Shown in pieces: positions 34,139-45,120 of a stretch of 64,000 bases of DNA (its first letter is position 1; each line of letters begins with the position of its first letter). The stretch covers positions 74,710,680-74,774,679 of the forward strand of contig QCXZ01000137.1 in assembly GCA_025024175.1 (NCBI GenBank), read 5' to 3'. The position numbers and the translations under genes are program-made. The stretch comes from Rhyzopertha dominica (taxonomy: Eukaryota > Arthropoda > Insecta > Coleoptera > Bostrichidae). Below the pieces are notes generated by a model. The model saw nothing but the letters and a program-made list of their open reading frames with translations, searched no databases and was not told the origin of the DNA.

Positions 34139-34148
34139 GGGGGGAGTA
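34139..34148 (+). other. Polypurine tract
   Basis: GGGGGGAGTA directly before the 3' LTR: the expected plus-strand primer site. Confidence 0.8.
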
Positions 34149-34596
34149 TGTTAAATCGAAAAATGCATTTCACTAGTGTCCCTAAGAAATTATTCTATTG
34201 CATGCAATAACCGTTTCCTGACCCTTCAGGTATTGAAAGCTTAACGGTACCGGTCAAGATAACTATCTCTTTGTCGGTAAACCCCAGTAATAAAAATATG
34301 TTTGTCCGGGATGCATTTGTAGCGTATTGCGGGTTTTCCCAACTATGAATCATAAAGGGATGTTTTTACCCCCAGAAACGTTTACTTGGTAAGCAGTTTA
34401 GTTTTATCAGAGAAGTTCTGTCACAGACTCGGTAAGAGAAACATCTATGTACATTTTATTGTAAATAAGTTTCGCGTTGCTAGTTTATAAGTTTCAGAAG
34501 TGTAAGTTAATGTTTTAGTGTTTAAATAAATTCGTTTTTGGTTTATTCGGATTTATTATTTAATGAGAAAACACGCGAGTGCTTCGGTACCGCACA
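34149..34596 (+). repeat. 3' LTR of BEL element
   Basis: 448 bp, one difference from the 5' LTR. It is followed by the right CTTAT duplication at 34597-34601. Confidence 0.96.
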
Positions 34597-34735
34597 CTTA
34601 TACTTACCAAAATTTAAGTCTATGTGCAAATGATCTTATATATGTAACAGTGGTTTTTACGAACATAAGTTTTAAAAGTAAAACACATAAATGACTTGTG
34701 TCAAACAAAATTAATTAATTTGTTTTTCGTGTCAT

Positions 34736-35190
34736 TTATTGTGCTAACACATAAGTGTAGACATTGCTTAGTTGTTGGGTGTCCGATTTTTTATTCATGA
34801 TGTTATCGACTTTATTGATATGGTACATTTCTAATATTAACTTTTAATTGGTGTTAATTTCTGTATCCAATATTTTTACCCCATACCAATCTATTGTGTG
34901 GTTGTTGTAAACTATATGTTTGGCTAACACACATCGATCTCTTTAGTTGAAAATATCGCTTTTGTGTAAAACTATTCTGTTTTTTACCCACTGTTTGACC
35001 CACATATATGTTATCACAAGTGCTACATTTTAGACTGTAAATTACATTGGATTTGAATTTCGCTGGTGTTTTTGATTTTTATTAATTTACTAACTAATTG
35101 TTTCAGTTTCACATTTACTTTTGTTTGGTTGCGTTGATAATTTTTTGAAGCTGCCTGCCATGGAATGCTCCTATATATAAGTAATCGTTT
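34736..35190 (-). mobile_element. Penelope-like GIY-YIG nuclease remnant
   Basis: Minus-strand frames give the C-terminal part of a Penelope-like element. First comes a linker (about 35060-35190), then NVIYSLKCSTCDNIYVGQT with the Y...YVG core of the GIY-YIG endonuclease (about 34985-35040). A second frame gives RDRCVLAKHIVYNNHTIDWY and GVKILDTEINTN. The usual terminal segment LILEMYHINKVDN...LSNVYTYVLAQ ends at TAA 34736-34738. At least one frameshift and one stop break it. The reverse transcriptase part is absent upstream; a Harbinger remnant is found there instead. It lies beside the BEL insertion, in the opposite orientation. Confidence 0.75.
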
Positions 35191-35529
35191 TGTTGCATTG
35201 TTTTAATTCAAGATTGTAAAAGATAAAAATTCATTTAAGAAAAGGAAATTATTTCCTTGATTTTTTTTTATAGTTATGGAAGAACGTTTTTTTCTATGTT
35301 GAGACCTAAGTTTAATAATGCAAATTCAATACAAAAATTTCTTGTAATTTTATTTATGAATGCTAGAATAAAAATAGTTTAATCTTTGTATAACCTTTAT
35401 TATACCTATTAATTTACAATGACTACATCTTGTTCACGTTTATTACAGAAGTATATAAACACATAGCTGCTGCATAAAATTAAGCTCAATGTACCTTGAA
35501 ATTAGTGTCGGTAGCTAACTTAGTTATTG

Positions 35530-35945
35530 TTATTAACCATCCTATCATCGTACTAATCGAATTTCTCATTTTCGAGAATACACAGACTGTGTAAAACGCA
35601 AGCTAAAATTGCGCAATTTATAATTAGTGTTTTATTTGTATTTTCAAATTCTTTAAGTCATCTAAATCGTGTATTTAATATGACCAATGCATGTTCAATT
35701 ACAGTTCTTGTTGAAGAGTGTTTGTAATTAAATTTAATATTTTCATTTGATAACCACTGCAAAAATGGATATGCAGAGTCGCCCGATAAATGATATCTAT
35801 TATATAAAAGCTTGTCACATGAACTCACTTTCTCTTTTGGCCAAATAACATGCTGTAATATATATTGTTTTTCGGCAGTAATTTGGGGCCATCCGCCTTT
35901 GTAGGTTGCAATATTCGAAGCATATGTATCTAGTATAAGATTTCA
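35530..35945 (-). mobile_element. PIF/Harbinger transposase remnant
   Basis: The minus strand encodes the second half of a DDE_Tnp_4 transposase: a lead-in NRYHLSGDSAYPFLQWL with the second catalytic Asp (GDSAYP, 35767-35785), then FNYKHSSTRTVIEHALVILN with the catalytic Glu (35689-35700). A stop in place of one residue follows, then LKEFENTNKTLIINCAILAC and VLHSLCILEN. This matches the HARBI1-type signature (GDSAYPL, HSSTR.VIEHAFG.LK.RF, ACVLHN.C). The first catalytic Asp and the N-terminal region were not found upstream of about 35950. Terminal repeats were not identified. Confidence 0.75.
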
Positions 35946-37674
35946 TTTTATCAAAGTGATACATAAAACATAAAACAGATAGTCAGTAATATTAAAAAAA
36001 ATTTTTAGGCGGCAAGTATATTCTTCAGATGAATCTGACCGGATACAGTATTTCAAAATGTTAAAAGAATTGTACATTTCTAGCGTTTCCAGTATGAAAC
36101 GGTTCATGGTAAATAATTTTTAATATATGCACAACATTGAAAGTTTCAGGGTTAGCTTCAGTTAGCTCAATTATAAACTAGAATACTTGATTTCTGGAAT
36201 TTACAGGTTATGTATACACCCTTCACAAATTCATTCTTTTATTACCGTTCGTTTGATTTGGGAGTCAAGAGTTCTGTAAAGATTTTTTAATCACACTGGA
36301 ACCGAACGAAAGCAGCTATAGGTAGCCACTTTAAGGCACTTTAAGGCCAGCTTCTCAGAAAAGAAAGTTTGGGTTATACTAAAGATAGGCTTTGCCAAAA
36401 AAAGCGAAGGTGTTAGAATACAATATTTTTTTTATAAAAAAATAGTTATAAAATGTTAGTTAAGGACAAATTGTAAAATAATATTTTAATATCTGTTTAA
36501 TCGGGTAGGAGGAAGATTAAAAAAAGATTTTCATGATTTCCTCCGCTACCAACGTTATACTTTTCCATAATCGTAATACCTTTATAGAAGTAAACTAACT
36601 TTTTAATTTGTAATCGCAAAATGTTTTTCCCTGGCAGCCTCATTTTGCGAGGCCTTCGTAACCTACTTAGATTATGTGTTTGTAACATTATATTCTGGGA
36701 TTATTTTACCATCTTGCCTAATTTGGCTAGACACATATTATTATCTTCAATATTGACTGACCTTACTGCGTTATTGAAAGTACTAAATAGTTTTCTGCGT
36801 AAATCGGATTGAATTTTGCAATACTACGATTGCCTTTAGTAGTAAACTGCAAATTTATATGAAATATAGCAGCGTTTGTTTGCTTTCTTTAATACACTTA
36901 AACTGCCCAAGCATAGTAAATATCAATATGAGTATCTCACTAAATAGTTATCGCAACTGTCGACATTTAACTACATCTCCAAATAATCCACAGTACTCTG
37001 AAATAGTTACCTAACGTTTAACTACTACCGCAAAAGGTTTACAAACCCCAAGACAGTAAATTTTATTGTAATTTAGACCAACTTAGCTCAATGTTATGCA
37101 TCCTACAAGTGAAGTAGTAAAAGACAAGGAATCTCGCTTTGCCGCATGACCAGTTTTCTAACACTTCCTTTTCAACTGACGTGCTTCCGGAGTATTTCTA
37201 TTATTGCCCTGAGGCAGCTGTGAGTTCTGGAGAGGAAAATGAATTAAGGACTGACGACTAGAGACGTACGACGGTGCTTTGAAAAATTGTCGTTCACGTA
37301 AATGCGGATAAAAACTTTACATATATAAACGTTTCCGAGTGGAAAGCGATTTCGCGTGCGGCGACAAATTTTCCCGCTCCACACAAGAGCACTCCGGCAT
37401 TCACGTTAATTTCCCAACTCGAGCCGGGCTAAAAATAAAGCGGTCTGTGGAATTTCCGCAGCAACATCGGCTGTTGAGCGCTTGTTTCCATTCAGTTGTT
37501 TCATAAAATGCCTATTCTACAATATTTTTTTTTATTATACTTCATGCATGACTGAAAACTAATTGAGACAAAAGCATGAATACACTACGATACGAGTATT
37601 TTAGATATTACATAGCTGCCTTTAAATTAACCTCAATTTGCATGTACTTCCTTGCATTAGTACACAGAATCGCC
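35946..37674. other. No gene recognised
   Basis: Decayed AT-rich sequence. It may include the lost 5' part of the Harbinger element. A more GC-rich stretch at 37340-37480 shows no open frame of interest. Confidence 0.4.
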
Positions 37675-37678
37675 TTAA

Positions 37679-38585
37679 GAGGGGCGTTTACCTAGAGCGA
37701 ATCGGGTCATTTTAAGCACCTACCGTTTTACATTTTACCGAGTTATTCGAAACTTTTTCGAAGTGAAATTTCGACACGGCAATGACAAAAGATGTAGCTA
37801 CAACGTAGAGTTCGAGTTTTTTCTGAATTTGGTACGGTAATGTAAATATTTGTTGTTATATTTTGCTTAAAAATGCGTATTTTTGGCGAGTTATAACTCG
37901 AAAACTAAGGCACATAAACGAAAAATTCGAACTCCACGTTGTAGCTACATATTTCTTTGTACACTACCAAAAACATGAGCACGATAAATAAGTAAAAACA
38001 TTCAAAAAATCTAAAACCGCAAACCCTTTCGCACGAGTCCGTCAAGAGAGCAGAATGCGAATGCCCATCCCCACCAGATCCGTCGCATGGTATCCAGAGA
38101 ACAGTGAGGCTAAGATGCAAACCTGTCGGGAATGATCGTGCGGTATACGATTTATTCCGATATGACCGGATTTCTAAGCTTTTATGTCTAAATACACGTG
38201 ACAAGTTTAATGTTAAAAGCTCTTTCACATTAATTTACTGTCTGCCGAAGCAATCGGGAGGAGGAATGAAAACTATTATAAAAGTTCCTCCAAAAATCAT
38301 AGTCGACATGCAGTTAGAATGAAATGTTATATAGTTCATATTTACAGAAATAAATGGGTTATTCCATATTTTGAATAATCTGGTATAATATCATAGTAAG
38401 TTACTAATATCATGCTTACTTTTTTATGCACGCGCTACAGTCAGCAATTTTCCGAATATTAGTTTAGCCCGTCTGATCTTTGCGTAATTTCAACCTATCG
38501 GCTACCCTCTTACGTCCCATGTCCCGCTGGTAACATGGGTTGCATAGTTTACATTTTGCCCGATCGCTCCAAGTAAATGCCCCTC
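37679..38585. mobile_element. TTAA-flanked inverted-repeat element
   Basis: A 907-bp unit is bordered by TTAA on both sides (37675-37678 and 38586-38589). Its ends are inverted repeats of about 28 bp: GAGGGGCGTTTACC... at the left, and the complement of GAGGGGCATTTACT... at the right, with three mismatches and one gap. TTAA targets are used by piggyBac and Kolobok elements. The ends do not start CCC as in piggyBac, so a Kolobok-type origin is a little more likely. No transposase is visible inside, so it is non-autonomous. Inside it, 37791-37816 and 37927-37950 form a second inverted repeat. Confidence 0.7.
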
Positions 38586-38799
38586 TTAAAAACAATATGG
38601 TAACCGGAACAGCACTGCAGCACCGCACTGCAGTTCATTAGATATGGTGCTGCCCGTGCAAAACCATGACTTTTTTATGACTGACGTACACCTAGAGACT
38701 TAATTGAAGAAGCTTTGGCATACGAGTTGGGTAACGGTAGATGGCGGTTACAGAGCCAATAAATGGCTTCCACCGCTAGGAAGCGGTAGAGTAGTTACC

Positions 38800-39170
38800 C
38801 TAAATAATGAAAACCGAGGCGAAAAGAAATATTGGGCGTATGTTGATCAAAAAGATTATTAATATTACTTGCTGGTAAAAAATCGACTTTGGTATCAATG
38901 GCAATGAAGTAATAAATGTTATCCCACTGTACACCCTCAAGATCTCTCAGAAAGTGATTATATGCAAATAGAAACTTAGTTTAGAAAATGATCATTTATT
39001 AAGTCGGCATTTAGTACTCCTATAGACACAACCTGTCCAGGTTTAGTACAGAATATGTCATATTCTATATTAAGAACTGACTATCCGAGAAGGTTCAGAA
39101 ATCAGTTGTTCAAAACCACACGAGGAGTTGACCGACATTAAAGTCTTCCAAAAAATCACATGATCGACAT
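38800..39170 (-). mobile_element. Non-LTR endonuclease and linker scrap
   Basis: The minus strand gives EDFNV (the GDFN site of the AP-type endonuclease) at about 39140-39155, then TKPGQVVSIGVLNADLINDH (about 38990-39060, the final D-H pair). The start of the linker follows: FLRDLEGVQWDNIYYFIAID with DTKVDFLPASNINNLFDQHT (about 38820-38960). The order matches Jockey/CR1-type ORF2. The reverse transcriptase that should follow, toward lower coordinates, is missing; the TTAA element lies there. Confidence 0.65.
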
Positions 39171-39952
39171 GTGGCGGTATGGCCGAAATTGCTCTGCCCG
39201 TACAGCCGCCTAAACGGTATCGAAAAATGAACAAATTTTATCCCTAGAAGTAGCTAGAGCATCAATACCCGCAAAGGTAACCGGTGAATCAAGTCTCCTC
39301 AGAGTTTGTCAAAGCAGAAGTAGACACTTTACATTTAACAAGCTGATCTACAGCTGTGTTCTGCAGTCCCGATGCCGATGAAGCTGAGCAACGGGAGGAA
39401 CTTAGTAGTAAAACCTACAAAGAAGAGACGAAAACTTGTGACTAACAAGAAATTTTATTGAACTGTCCAGGCAGCTCCAGTTCAAATAATATCAATTATA
39501 TTTTGATTTGCGTCCTAAATGGAATAATATAGGGTTCAATTGAATTTCAATTACAAAACTTAGAAGCGGCACAACGTCACCATATTCAAATACTTCATTA
39601 GAGTTGCCTTAAGGCGAAAAAAAATTATGTTACACGCGTTGAAAATGTAGATAAAGCACTTTCGTATATACTCTGAGTAGAAATACAAGACAAGTATATT
39701 ATCGATAAATTGTTTTCACACGCCAAAACTAAATGGAAACACTTTTGTTTCCAATTCTCTTGATGTCTAGAATTTCTCAAAATTTCATTTTGAACAAGTT
39801 TTTTAATATGTGCATTACCAACGTCCATTACATATTCAACAAATATTTCTAGATTTTTGTTTATCTACACAATGCTATTTTATACAGTAGATTTTTAAAA
39901 TAGAATATTATATACTTTACGCGCAGATAATAATGTAATCTACATTGTGTAT
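39171..39952. other. No gene recognised
   Basis: No open frame of interest. It may hold further decayed non-LTR sequence. Confidence 0.35.
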
Positions 39953-40032
39953 GACATGTTGTTTTCCGGGGTAGTTCCCACGTTGATTGCTTAGTCCTGG
40001 CGTTTCGACACCCATGTTGGTGTCTTCCTCAG
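39953..40032 (-). ncRNA. Hammerhead-like Penelope end, minus strand
   Basis: On the minus strand CTGAGGA (40026-40032) is followed by one extra base, then a perfect 6-bp helix GACACC/GGTGTC (40019-40024 with 40007-40012), then GAAAC (40002-40006). The design matches the one at 22355, with a different helix, so the pairing is conserved while the bases are not. The following 50 bases (39953-40004) are close copies of the two arms of the palindrome at 44949-45058, which links all three to one terminal-repeat family. Cleavage site and stem I are unsure. Confidence 0.45.
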
Positions 40033-40045
40033 AAGTAGCTCTGAA

Positions 40046-41679
40046 AGTACGTGGCGTATTCTACGCGCGCATCACTGTTTTTAATTCTATACACATAGAG
40101 GGATTCACTGACTTCTTCTTGTTTTGAACAACAATTATAAGCTTCTTATATGGTTATAAAACACACAACTGGCATCATCTGATATACGTTAGAAACAGCA
40201 CTTATGCAACGTTGTCAAAATATTCTTCCTATTTAAGAACTTGTTCTGTGAAATGATAATTAATATAATATTTCAAGTCGTACATAAAGTTGTAAGTCCC
40301 CTATTTTAACTTTCCCGGACTCGTTTTATTTATTAGCCTCGTTCGCTACGCTGTCTTGGCCAGATACTAACTAATCCAGGAAAGTTCCTCATTACATCCT
40401 TGTTATGTAAATAGCTATTATTCGTTGTAGCTTTATCAATCTTGGCACTTATTTCTACCTGCTTCGAATGTTAAACTGAAAAATAACGATTAATAACAAT
40501 GATTATACATTGTTCTTGGAAACTAAGTAAATACGAGTACAATAAATAGACACTGAAGAGATACCCGCAAATGTTTCCGCCGTGGGTTTTACCTTCAATC
40601 TACGAATACCAATTACTTGAATAAGAAGACCTTTGCACATCCAGCTCTAACAACGATACTTCTAAAAGGGCAATGTGGCTCAACCAGTTCTGGGAACGGT
40701 ATCACATGTATCCAGCAAGACTGCAAGGACGACGCGGAACTACTGCGTCCTCACAGCGGAAATGGAACAAAAGTAACAGTAATTCCGCCTTCGGCGTTCG
40801 CGTTTAAATTTGCATTAGAATAAGTTTCTTTGCTGTTAAGAGGAGACTCGCCGGGATAGTTGGGATTATACGGGTTTTATTTTTATTCCGGTCTCCGTAC
40901 ACTTTGCTGTGTGGAAACTTTTCAACTGCAGCCTGGATATTGATTGCACGGTCCTGGTGAAATGAGATACACACGGTTATCCGGAACACGACTGCACTGG
41001 AACTTCCTGATGGTATGCATACGTGCAGTAAACAATAAATGCCGCTTCGCCGCATCTGGAATTTGCTCGCATAGAGTTATTAGCGCGTTGATGTGGCTTG
41101 TAAACATACCTACTAATTATATAAATGGAGTAAGACGAGACTCTGGATTCATAATCAGCTGTGCATACCTGTTCATTATTCATGCAAAATGAGGGCTGTT
41201 TCTAGAATATACGTGAACGAAATTTAACACTACTTGGTAGCAAACATCATGATCAGGCTAAACGGAAAATCTGTACATTTCGTTTCTAAGGAAATTGTCA
41301 ATTTGTCGAGGTTACATAATTACTGACAGAAAAAAACAACCAGAATAATCACTTTGGGTGTGAGAAAGTGTTCGAGCCATTTCAATCCGCTATGGTTAGT
41401 AGATACTGACACCGAATAACCGAATGACAAGTGTCAAACGCACACCACCGTTAAACGATTATGGACGTTTTTTGTAAATTACGTATTCTGATTTTGTATT
41501 TTGTCTTTTCTATCACTTTTGGACGATTGCTATGATTTGTCACAATGCAATGTAGGTGTGCTGAAACAAAACTGCGTTGTTTTTTAGCTTTCCAAATGAC
41601 ATTCAGAGGTTTGTTGCTGCTGGTGACAGTTCGGCTTAATGCGACTTAATTTTTAATACAGAGCTAAACAATAGGCAAT
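40046..41679. other. No gene recognised
   Basis: No recognised gene. Overlapping frames at 40617-41192 on both strands show no domain. The stretch before 41680 should contain the left end of the pogo/jerky element, but no matching inverted repeat was found. Confidence 0.4.
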
Positions 41680-43619
41680 ATTAAGTACGACATTATCCAC
41701 AAGTTTCGAAGGCGATAAAAAAAATTGAAGGTGTTTGCTGGTATGAAATTGCATGTTGATCTTTTTGCCTGGATAATACAACAAAGCAAGTGCAAAAGAA
41801 ACTTCTGCGACAGAAGTGTAAAGCCACCCTTATTACAATCGTGTAAATGCAGCTTTATATCCTGACAAAATGGTGGTCAATGCAGACAAAATTCTATGGT
41901 GTTGACAGCGAGTGCGTATTCTGGTTAGATATTTGTTTCTTTTGTGGTTACTGTCGTTGCAGTTAGTGATGTACATAAAAATAAAGTAAAAATTTTGGGT
42001 ATGTTGATTCATCAGATTCTGGACCAGGAGCACGAAAAACTTTGAAAGTAAGTGTAAACCCTGAAATGGAAAAAGCTGTGTATACCTGGTTTCTCCAGGA
42101 AAGGGCAAGAGGTAGGTGTTATTACTAATTTTGTGTAAACAACATTTACCTTCACATTTTTTATTCTTATTAGGCACCCCATTGTCAGGCGATATAAGAT
42201 GCCAAAAAGCTAAATTTTTTTATCAACAATTAACTGGCGCCGATAATTTTAAAGCAAGCTTTGGCTGCCTTCGAAAATTTAAAGAAAGATGTTGTATAAG
42301 GCTACTCAGTATTACTGGGGAAATACTATCTAGTAATGTAAATGCTATTCAGCCTTTCAAAGAAAGGCAAATTTATAATACTGACGAAAGTGGCCTGTTT
42401 TGGAGAAAGTTACCTAACAAAACATTGGCTCACNCTGGTGAGAAATCCGCTCCTGGCAGAAAAATCAGCATAGGAAGGGTAACCTTTATGTCATGCGCTA
42501 ATGCTGCTGGAAGTCACAAACTGAGACTACTCGTTCTGGGAAGAGCAAAAACCTTGAGCATTTAGAAATTCATTAATTCCGGTATGTTACAAAGGACAGA
42601 AAAAAGGATGGGTTACAAAAGAAAGTTTCATACTGAGTTTGTACCATCAGTGAGACAAAAACTCAGGATTTAGTCAGTAATGATAACCAAATATGGGTCA
42701 TGTATTTGCCACCGAATTGTACTCCACTAATTCAACCAATGGATCAACATGTGATCGAAGCTGTTAATCTTTTCTATCGAAAACAGTTATTAAAGAAAAT
42801 TGTAAACTCTCAAATTGACATCCCTATAACACTGAAAAATATTAATTTAAAAGATGTTGTTTTTACCCTCGTCGAGGCATGGCAAAAAGTTAGCAACGAA
42901 CTTATAAAAAAGTCATGGAAACAGTTATTACCACATATTCAACAAGCATTATCAGATGACGATTATGATGAAGACAATATACCTTTGTCACTCCTGGCAG
43001 AAAAATCAAGAATTAAAATAGAGAACTTCAGCATGAGAAAGATGAAATAAAAGAATTAAGTGCAAGAATTGATAATAAAGCAACGTGCAGCTTACAAACG
43101 AAGAGATTGACAGTTGGGCATTTGGGGTTAATGAAACTGAGGAATATCTACCAGATGATACTATCATTGAAGAATTACAGAAAGCTTCTGGCGAAGAAGA
43201 ATCCAGTTCTAGTGAAGATAATGTCTCATTAAATACAATTAAGCATAACGACACCGTTTCTTCATTCAACACATGTTTACAACGGGCGTCAGAAAATAAT
43301 GTACCATCACAACAAATTATATTACTAAATGATTTGCGCAATCAAGCGATAAAAAAAGGCAAAAACATCTCACTGATTTTTTGCCCCGCGCTAAAAGTGA
43401 ACTTAGTGTGTGTGGAGAAACATCATCCATTATTTCTCTAGAATATTGTAGTTTTGTTGATTTGTATTTAATATGTATCTATATTTTTTAATAATAATAA
43501 TATCACAATCATATGTGTTGTTAATTGTTGTTTTTTTGCGCGATTTTGAGGAATTTGAACAATATCCAGTAATCCGGACAAATGCATTTAATTGGCCGGA
43601 TTAAAGAGGTTGTACTGTA
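41680..43619 (+). mobile_element. Pogo/jerky-type transposon with an intron, decayed
   Basis: A CENP-B/jerky-type transposase in pieces. A faint HTH lies at about 41680-41830. The DNA-binding block starts at about 42055 (EMEKAVYTWFLQERARG) and continues after an intron-like gap (42112-42173) with TPLSGDIRCQKAKFFYQQL and FGCLRKFKERCCIR. The DDE core shows IYNTDESGLFWRKLP (first Asp, about 42380), a partial LPVCYKGQKKGWVTKESF, and LPPNCTPLIQPMDQHVIEA (third acidic site, about 42705-42765). An acidic tail follows at 43085-43390, with DTVSSFNTCLQRASENN and LTDFLPR. The segment holding the second Asp (DNAP..H) is missing at about 42640-42690. The right end, CCGGATTAAAGAGGTTGTACTG before TA (43598-43619), resembles a pogo inverted repeat; the left one was not found. 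Confidence 0.75.
42112..42173 (+). other. Intron-like 62-bp insertion in the transposase
   Basis: Begins GGTAGGTG and ends TTATTCTTATTAG, splitting a Gly codon (g/gc). Removing it joins the two halves of the DNA-binding domain in frame. Size and borders fit an insect intron. Confidence 0.6.
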
Positions 43620-44487
43620 ACCCTTATTTTGAATTTCATGCGCTACTTAAACGACATTAGGTATATCTTTACAGACAGAAGGTTACATATAAAGTGGAAA
43701 TGTTTTAATTTCCAAAAGACCTAGTTTTATCTGTAAGTTACGTTTTCCCTGACCACAGTATGTGTTTCCTCTTAGGAGTCGGTAGTCTACACTTTTAACC
43801 TCCATCAAAGTTCGGTTGTTGGCGCCGCTCTGTTTAAGCTTTTAGTTAATTTGTCCGTAAATTAGTCCAGGCAACGTGTAATTGCTCGGACTCGGACGAC
43901 CGTCAGGTCCTCTGGGTAGCGTTGCCCGCCCCGCTGATTTCGCCTGTTGTGACAAACTCCGTGGCCTGTAAAATTGATGTTACTCTCTGGAGGCAAGCGA
44001 CGCCCCACCTGGACGGCCAAATAGCTCGGCGATTGACAGCCTGCCGATTTGTTTGCATTTTGCCGTCACCATTGACGCATTGGCCATCCGGCCGGAAAGC
44101 TTTGTATTTCTCACTGTTGTTCCGACTTGGTGAACGCCGCGCTGGCCTGATATACATGTTTATCGCTCTGTGTCGTGTTTTAAATCACGGCGGTCGCGTG
44201 GCTGTCCGTCTGTTTGCGTTTTACGTGCAGCATATTTCCAGATACCTAATTGGATTTCGTTGAAGATTTATACGGACTGGCCTTATTTGTACAGCGGCGC
44301 AAAACTGGGACACGCTTGTGTCACAGAGCGTGTAATTTATCAAATGGAGCAAGCACGGTGGGTCTATTAAAAACGGGCATACATATTAGAAGAGTTCCCA
44401 GAAAATCCTGATTAATCTAGCGTATACTTTGTGTACTTCGTTTTATTTCCTTGGGATGAAACGGTGATTTTCTATTTTTGTTATCAG
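43620..44487. other. GC-richer stretch, no gene proven
   Basis: From about 43780 to 44340 the sequence is more GC- and CpG-rich than its surroundings, and overlapping frames on both strands (43903-44263) are open. No domain is recognised. It could be a promoter or first exon tied to the possible exon at 44488. Confidence 0.3.
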
Positions 44488-44582
44488 ATGAGGTGGACGA
44501 TGTTTCAGTTGCATCTAGAAAATCCATCAAAGGATATACCAATGACAGCGCTGTCTCCTCAAAATCCAAAAACCATATAAAT
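44488..44582 (+). other. Possible internal exon of an unknown gene
   Basis: A pyrimidine-rich run ends TTGTTATCAG at 44487, and GTAAGT begins at 44583, so 44488-44582 has both splice borders. The frame through it is open and encodes a Ser/Lys/Asp-rich segment (EVDDVSVASRKSIKGYTNDS, then AVSSKSKNHIN). Such a piece could come from a disordered part of a host protein. No partner exon was found. Confidence 0.3.
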
Positions 44583-44948
44583 GTAAGTGAAAAGCCAATT
44601 TACCTCAATTGTTATGTCGCAGCGGGCACCGGGGTTAGTTGCTGCGAGGGTAAGTTGATCCAGTTGATCCGCACTATACACAGCGCCATCTAACGGCACC
44701 GATTCAACAGAACGTTAGCCAAGTGTAGCTTTACTGGTCTAGATTGCATTATTGCCTGTGTCTTGTTGATTTTGTAATCTTCATATGACAAAGTAAATTT
44801 TACGTCCAGTTCGTATGCCATATGTCACGCATTATCAAAGGTATGTAAATAACCTTTACCACATATTTCTCTGCATTGTTTGCAGACTTTTTGCATTTAA
44901 CAGAAACTAATTTAGTCTATTCTAACCAACGAAGACAATACTAACTTG

Positions 44949-45058
44949 ACATGTTGTTTTCAGGGCTGGTTCCCACGTTGGTTATTAGACCTATGACGTT
45001 TCGACAACGTCAAAGTCTAATAACCAACGTGGGAACCAGCCCGGATTTCAACATGTCA
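44949..45058. repeat. 110-bp palindrome from two Penelope-type ends
   Basis: The arms at 44949-45002 and 45007-45058 are inverted copies with only a few differences and a 4-bp spacer (CGAC). Both arms are homologous to 39953-40004. The left arm ends inside the hammerhead-like GAAAC box (GTTTC at 44999-45003 on plus). So two copies of the same terminal segment meet head to head, next to the ribozyme motif. Confidence 0.8.
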
Positions 45059-45120
45059 TCGACAACAACCATGGAAGCCTTCAAAAACAACACTAACTTG
45101 CACAATGGTAAGTATTTCCC

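Larger units (their letters stand above)
28170..34596 (+). mobile_element. BEL/Pao LTR retrotransposon, near complete
   Basis: The element is 6,427 bp long with LTRs at both ends, a tRNA-Tyr primer-binding site, gag-protease, pol and a polypurine tract, flanked by a 5-bp CTTAT duplication. The LTRs differ at one position, so the insertion is recent. Domain order (gag, aspartic protease, RT, RNase H, integrase, DUF5641-like tail) is that of BEL/Pao. There is no envelope gene: only about 160 bp separate the pol stop from the 3' LTR. One frameshift between protease and RT and one N base (31995) are the only visible defects. The insertion lies about 135 bp beyond the end of a Penelope remnant on the other strand. 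Confidence 0.97.

Noticed and set aside
41221..41660. Left inverted repeat of the pogo/jerky element
   Set aside because: I looked for a partner to the right end (CAGTACAACCTC...) and found none; no match is claimed.
43903..44263. Overlapping open frames in the GC-richer stretch
   Set aside because: Both strands are open at once because of composition; no domain is seen on either.
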